DNA of 7,144 nt from Nostoc sp. CHAB 5715 (lineage in GTDB: Bacteria; Cyanobacteriota; Cyanobacteriia; Cyanobacteriales; Nostocaceae): NCBI RefSeq assembly GCF_020829685.1, contig NZ_JAIVFR010000322.1, positions 1 through 7,144 on the forward strand. The letters are read 5' to 3'. Both the position numbers and the translations under genes were made by a program. This document shows positions 6,133 through 7,144 of the stretch, in pieces (within the stretch, counting starts at the first letter, position 1; the number at the start of each line of letters is the position of its first letter). Under the pieces are notes generated by a model. The model searched no databases. It was not told where the DNA came from and saw nothing but the letters and a program-made list of their open reading frames with translations.

Positions 6133-6460
6133 TTTATTATAACTTTCTGTGACTTTTACCTGCTAATGATAAAATCAGGGCTTGAGAAACCCTCAAAATG
6201 ACCTTTTTCATATGCGGTGAAAAGTCAGAACTATATAATCAACGGTAAAACAAACAGAAAACAACTTATAATCAATTTTAACAATTTATTTGTATCTAAA
6301 TGCACATCTAATTTAGAATCGAAAATCTTCCAAATGGTAGGTATAATTTATTTTTTTATTTTTATTTTAGAAGCAACGCTATAAAAAAAGTTATTTTTAT
6401 CCTGCTCTTTGTAATTATAATCATGAATTTGGTGTAAAAAATCTTGAGTTTTAAATAAAA
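6133..6460. other. AT-rich spacer upstream of the receiver gene
   Basis: These 328 bases contain long A and T runs (for example 6349-6368 and 6384-6396), a small TTGAG-AAACC-CTCAA hairpin at 6182-6196, and a TATAAT-type box next to the receiver start. No coding frame is credible. The low GC contrasts with the reductase and GNAT genes. Confidence 0.5.
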
Positions 6461-6785
6461 TTGAGTCCTGGCTTTACCCATGAAAAAATAAGGCTTTTAC
6501 CCAATATGGTTGAACTACGTAAAAGCTTTATTAAGTATAGAAATTAAAGCATTTCCTTGTGAAGGAGGCTCTATCTATGGATTACTTGCCCAAGAAAAAA
6601 TTGGGGCAAAAATTCGCTTTATAGTTGCTTATCAAACTATTAGTGATGATTTGAATATAGTAGTTCCCATTCAGATGCGGTACAACATTATATCACGAGG
6701 TGTAGGGTGTACCTCACGTAAACAAGAACCGCTATAATTTATGCGATCGCAGTACTTTATGATCTACAAGTTCATAAATACACGG
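6461..6785 (+). pseudogene. DUF2600-type (tetraprenyl-beta-curcumene synthase family) gene remnant, frameshifted and interrupted
   Basis: Three pieces lie in order on the plus strand. Bases 6461-6523 read ...HEKIRLLPNMVELRK. After a frameshift at 6524, bases 6525-6656 read ALLSIEIKAFPCEGGSIYGL and then LAQEKIGAKIRFIVAYQTIS-DDLN. After the repeat at 6657-6737, bases 6741-6785 read AIAVLYDLQVHKY. In the YtpB/DUF2600 family, as I recall it, the same blocks occur as LRxQAL, KxFHCxGG, RFIVAxQTISDYLDNL and, about 90 residues later, LYxDLQVYKH. Order and orientation agree, so I infer one gene that lost its start, about two bases near 6524, its middle and its C-terminus. Intact family members cyclise polyprenyl diphosphates to sesquarterpenes; this remnant cannot. 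The first two blocks are the stronger evidence; the last could be coincidence. Confidence 0.55.
6657..6737 (+). repeat. Interspersed repeat, copy 2 (complete, with inverted ends)
   Basis: The element begins TATAGTAGTTC and ends GAACCGCTATA, which pair as imperfect terminal inverted repeats about 80 bp apart. Its left half matches copy 1 at 5591-5643 in inverted orientation. It sits inside the DUF2600 remnant. The size, ends and absence of coding capacity suggest a small non-autonomous mobile element; no clear target duplication could be fixed. Confidence 0.75.
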
Positions 6786-7144
6786 CTCTCGATATTATTG
6801 AGAGGTTCGATGGTTGGGCGATTGACTACGGTATTGGGCGAGAGGGCGCGATTGCAATGCGATCGCTCTCTAACTCCAAAATGCAAATAATGCTTCATTC
6901 TCGAAGAAACCTGCAAGTTCTATGTAGTTTTTATGTCATTTATAGCCAGTTGTAGAGCGGGAACTGAACTCTTTTGAGTACTGTATCAATCATGTAGAGG
7001 CGTTCAACAGCACTCACACAACAAAATGAAGAAGCAGGGGAGCAATAAGCAAGGGGAAAAGGGGAAACTTTCTCCCCTACCTCCCAGCAAGAACTGCCCC
7101 AATTCCTCTTTTCCTTCCCCCTGCAAGAACTGCCTCTTGTTGAC
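6786..7144. other. Non-coding right end with low-complexity and short direct repeats
   Basis: No gene with a start codon, ribosome site and recognisable product was found. The stretch holds a HIP1 site at 6859, a duplicated TTGGGCGA (near 6823 and 6835), and from about 7035 a G-rich then C-rich low-complexity tract. In that tract AGGGGAAA and TTTCTCCCCT can pair, and GCAAGAACTGCC occurs twice (7087-7098, 7123-7134). A frame continuing from the DUF2600 remnant stays open to a TAG near 6955 but shows no conserved features. Confidence 0.45.

Noticed and set aside
6510..6737. A genuine 75-residue protein
   Set aside because: It starts at a TTG inside a broken gene, and its last 27 codons are the interspersed repeat. 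Better explained as part of the DUF2600 remnant.

Overview
The window looks like chromosomal or plasmid DNA of a filamentous cyanobacterium of the Nostoc/Anabaena type. The evidence is five copies of the cyanobacterial HIP1 octamer GCGATCGC (starting at 2557, 3398, 3886, 6743 and 6859), several interspersed palindromic repeats of the kind that fill Nostocales intergenic DNA, and protein fragments with a cyanobacterial flavour (an RTX protein ending in ENNFVVV, a stand-alone REC protein, an Hsp20 remnant). This assignment comes from sequence character and memory of the families, not from a search.

Layout. At 1-419 (minus) the 5' half of a TPR protein gene runs directly into the signal-peptide region of an unrelated exported protein, which looks like a deletion junction. 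At 617-943 (minus) is a small intact hypothetical protein. At 1012-1198 is a 171-bp MITE-like element with terminal inverted repeats and an apparent 8-bp target duplication. At 1256-1927 (plus) is an RTX calcium-binding protein that appears to lack its N-terminal part. At 1928-2526 there is no convincing gene, but there is a 21-bp tandem array and a long imperfect palindrome. At 2527-3507 (minus) is an intact aldo/keto reductase. At 3793-3980 (plus) is a frameshifted and truncated hsp20 relic. At 4012-4539 (minus) is a GNAT acetyltransferase with an interspersed repeat inside its reading frame. Divergent from it, at 4665-5450 (plus), is an unrecognised membrane protein with a coiled coil and a probable winged-helix tail. 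At 5719-6132 (minus) is a stand-alone response-regulator receiver. From 6461 to about 6785 (plus) are the remains of a DUF2600-type (tetraprenyl-beta-curcumene synthase family) gene, frameshifted and interrupted by a second copy of a repeat that also lies, inverted, at 5591-5643.

How it fits together. There is no obvious operon or multi-gene pathway. Genes alternate strands, are separated by repeat-rich spacers, and at least four loci (TPR/exported fusion, RTX, hsp20, DUF2600) look broken. The intact, probably functional genes are the 108-residue protein, the aldo/keto reductase, the GNAT enzyme, the membrane/coiled-coil protein and the receiver protein. The main interest is genome dynamics: small non-autonomous elements, repeat insertion into coding sequence, and gene decay. 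I see no clear new multi-gene system. The best candidate for unknown biology is the membrane protein at 4665-5450. No tRNA, rRNA or CRISPR array was recognised.
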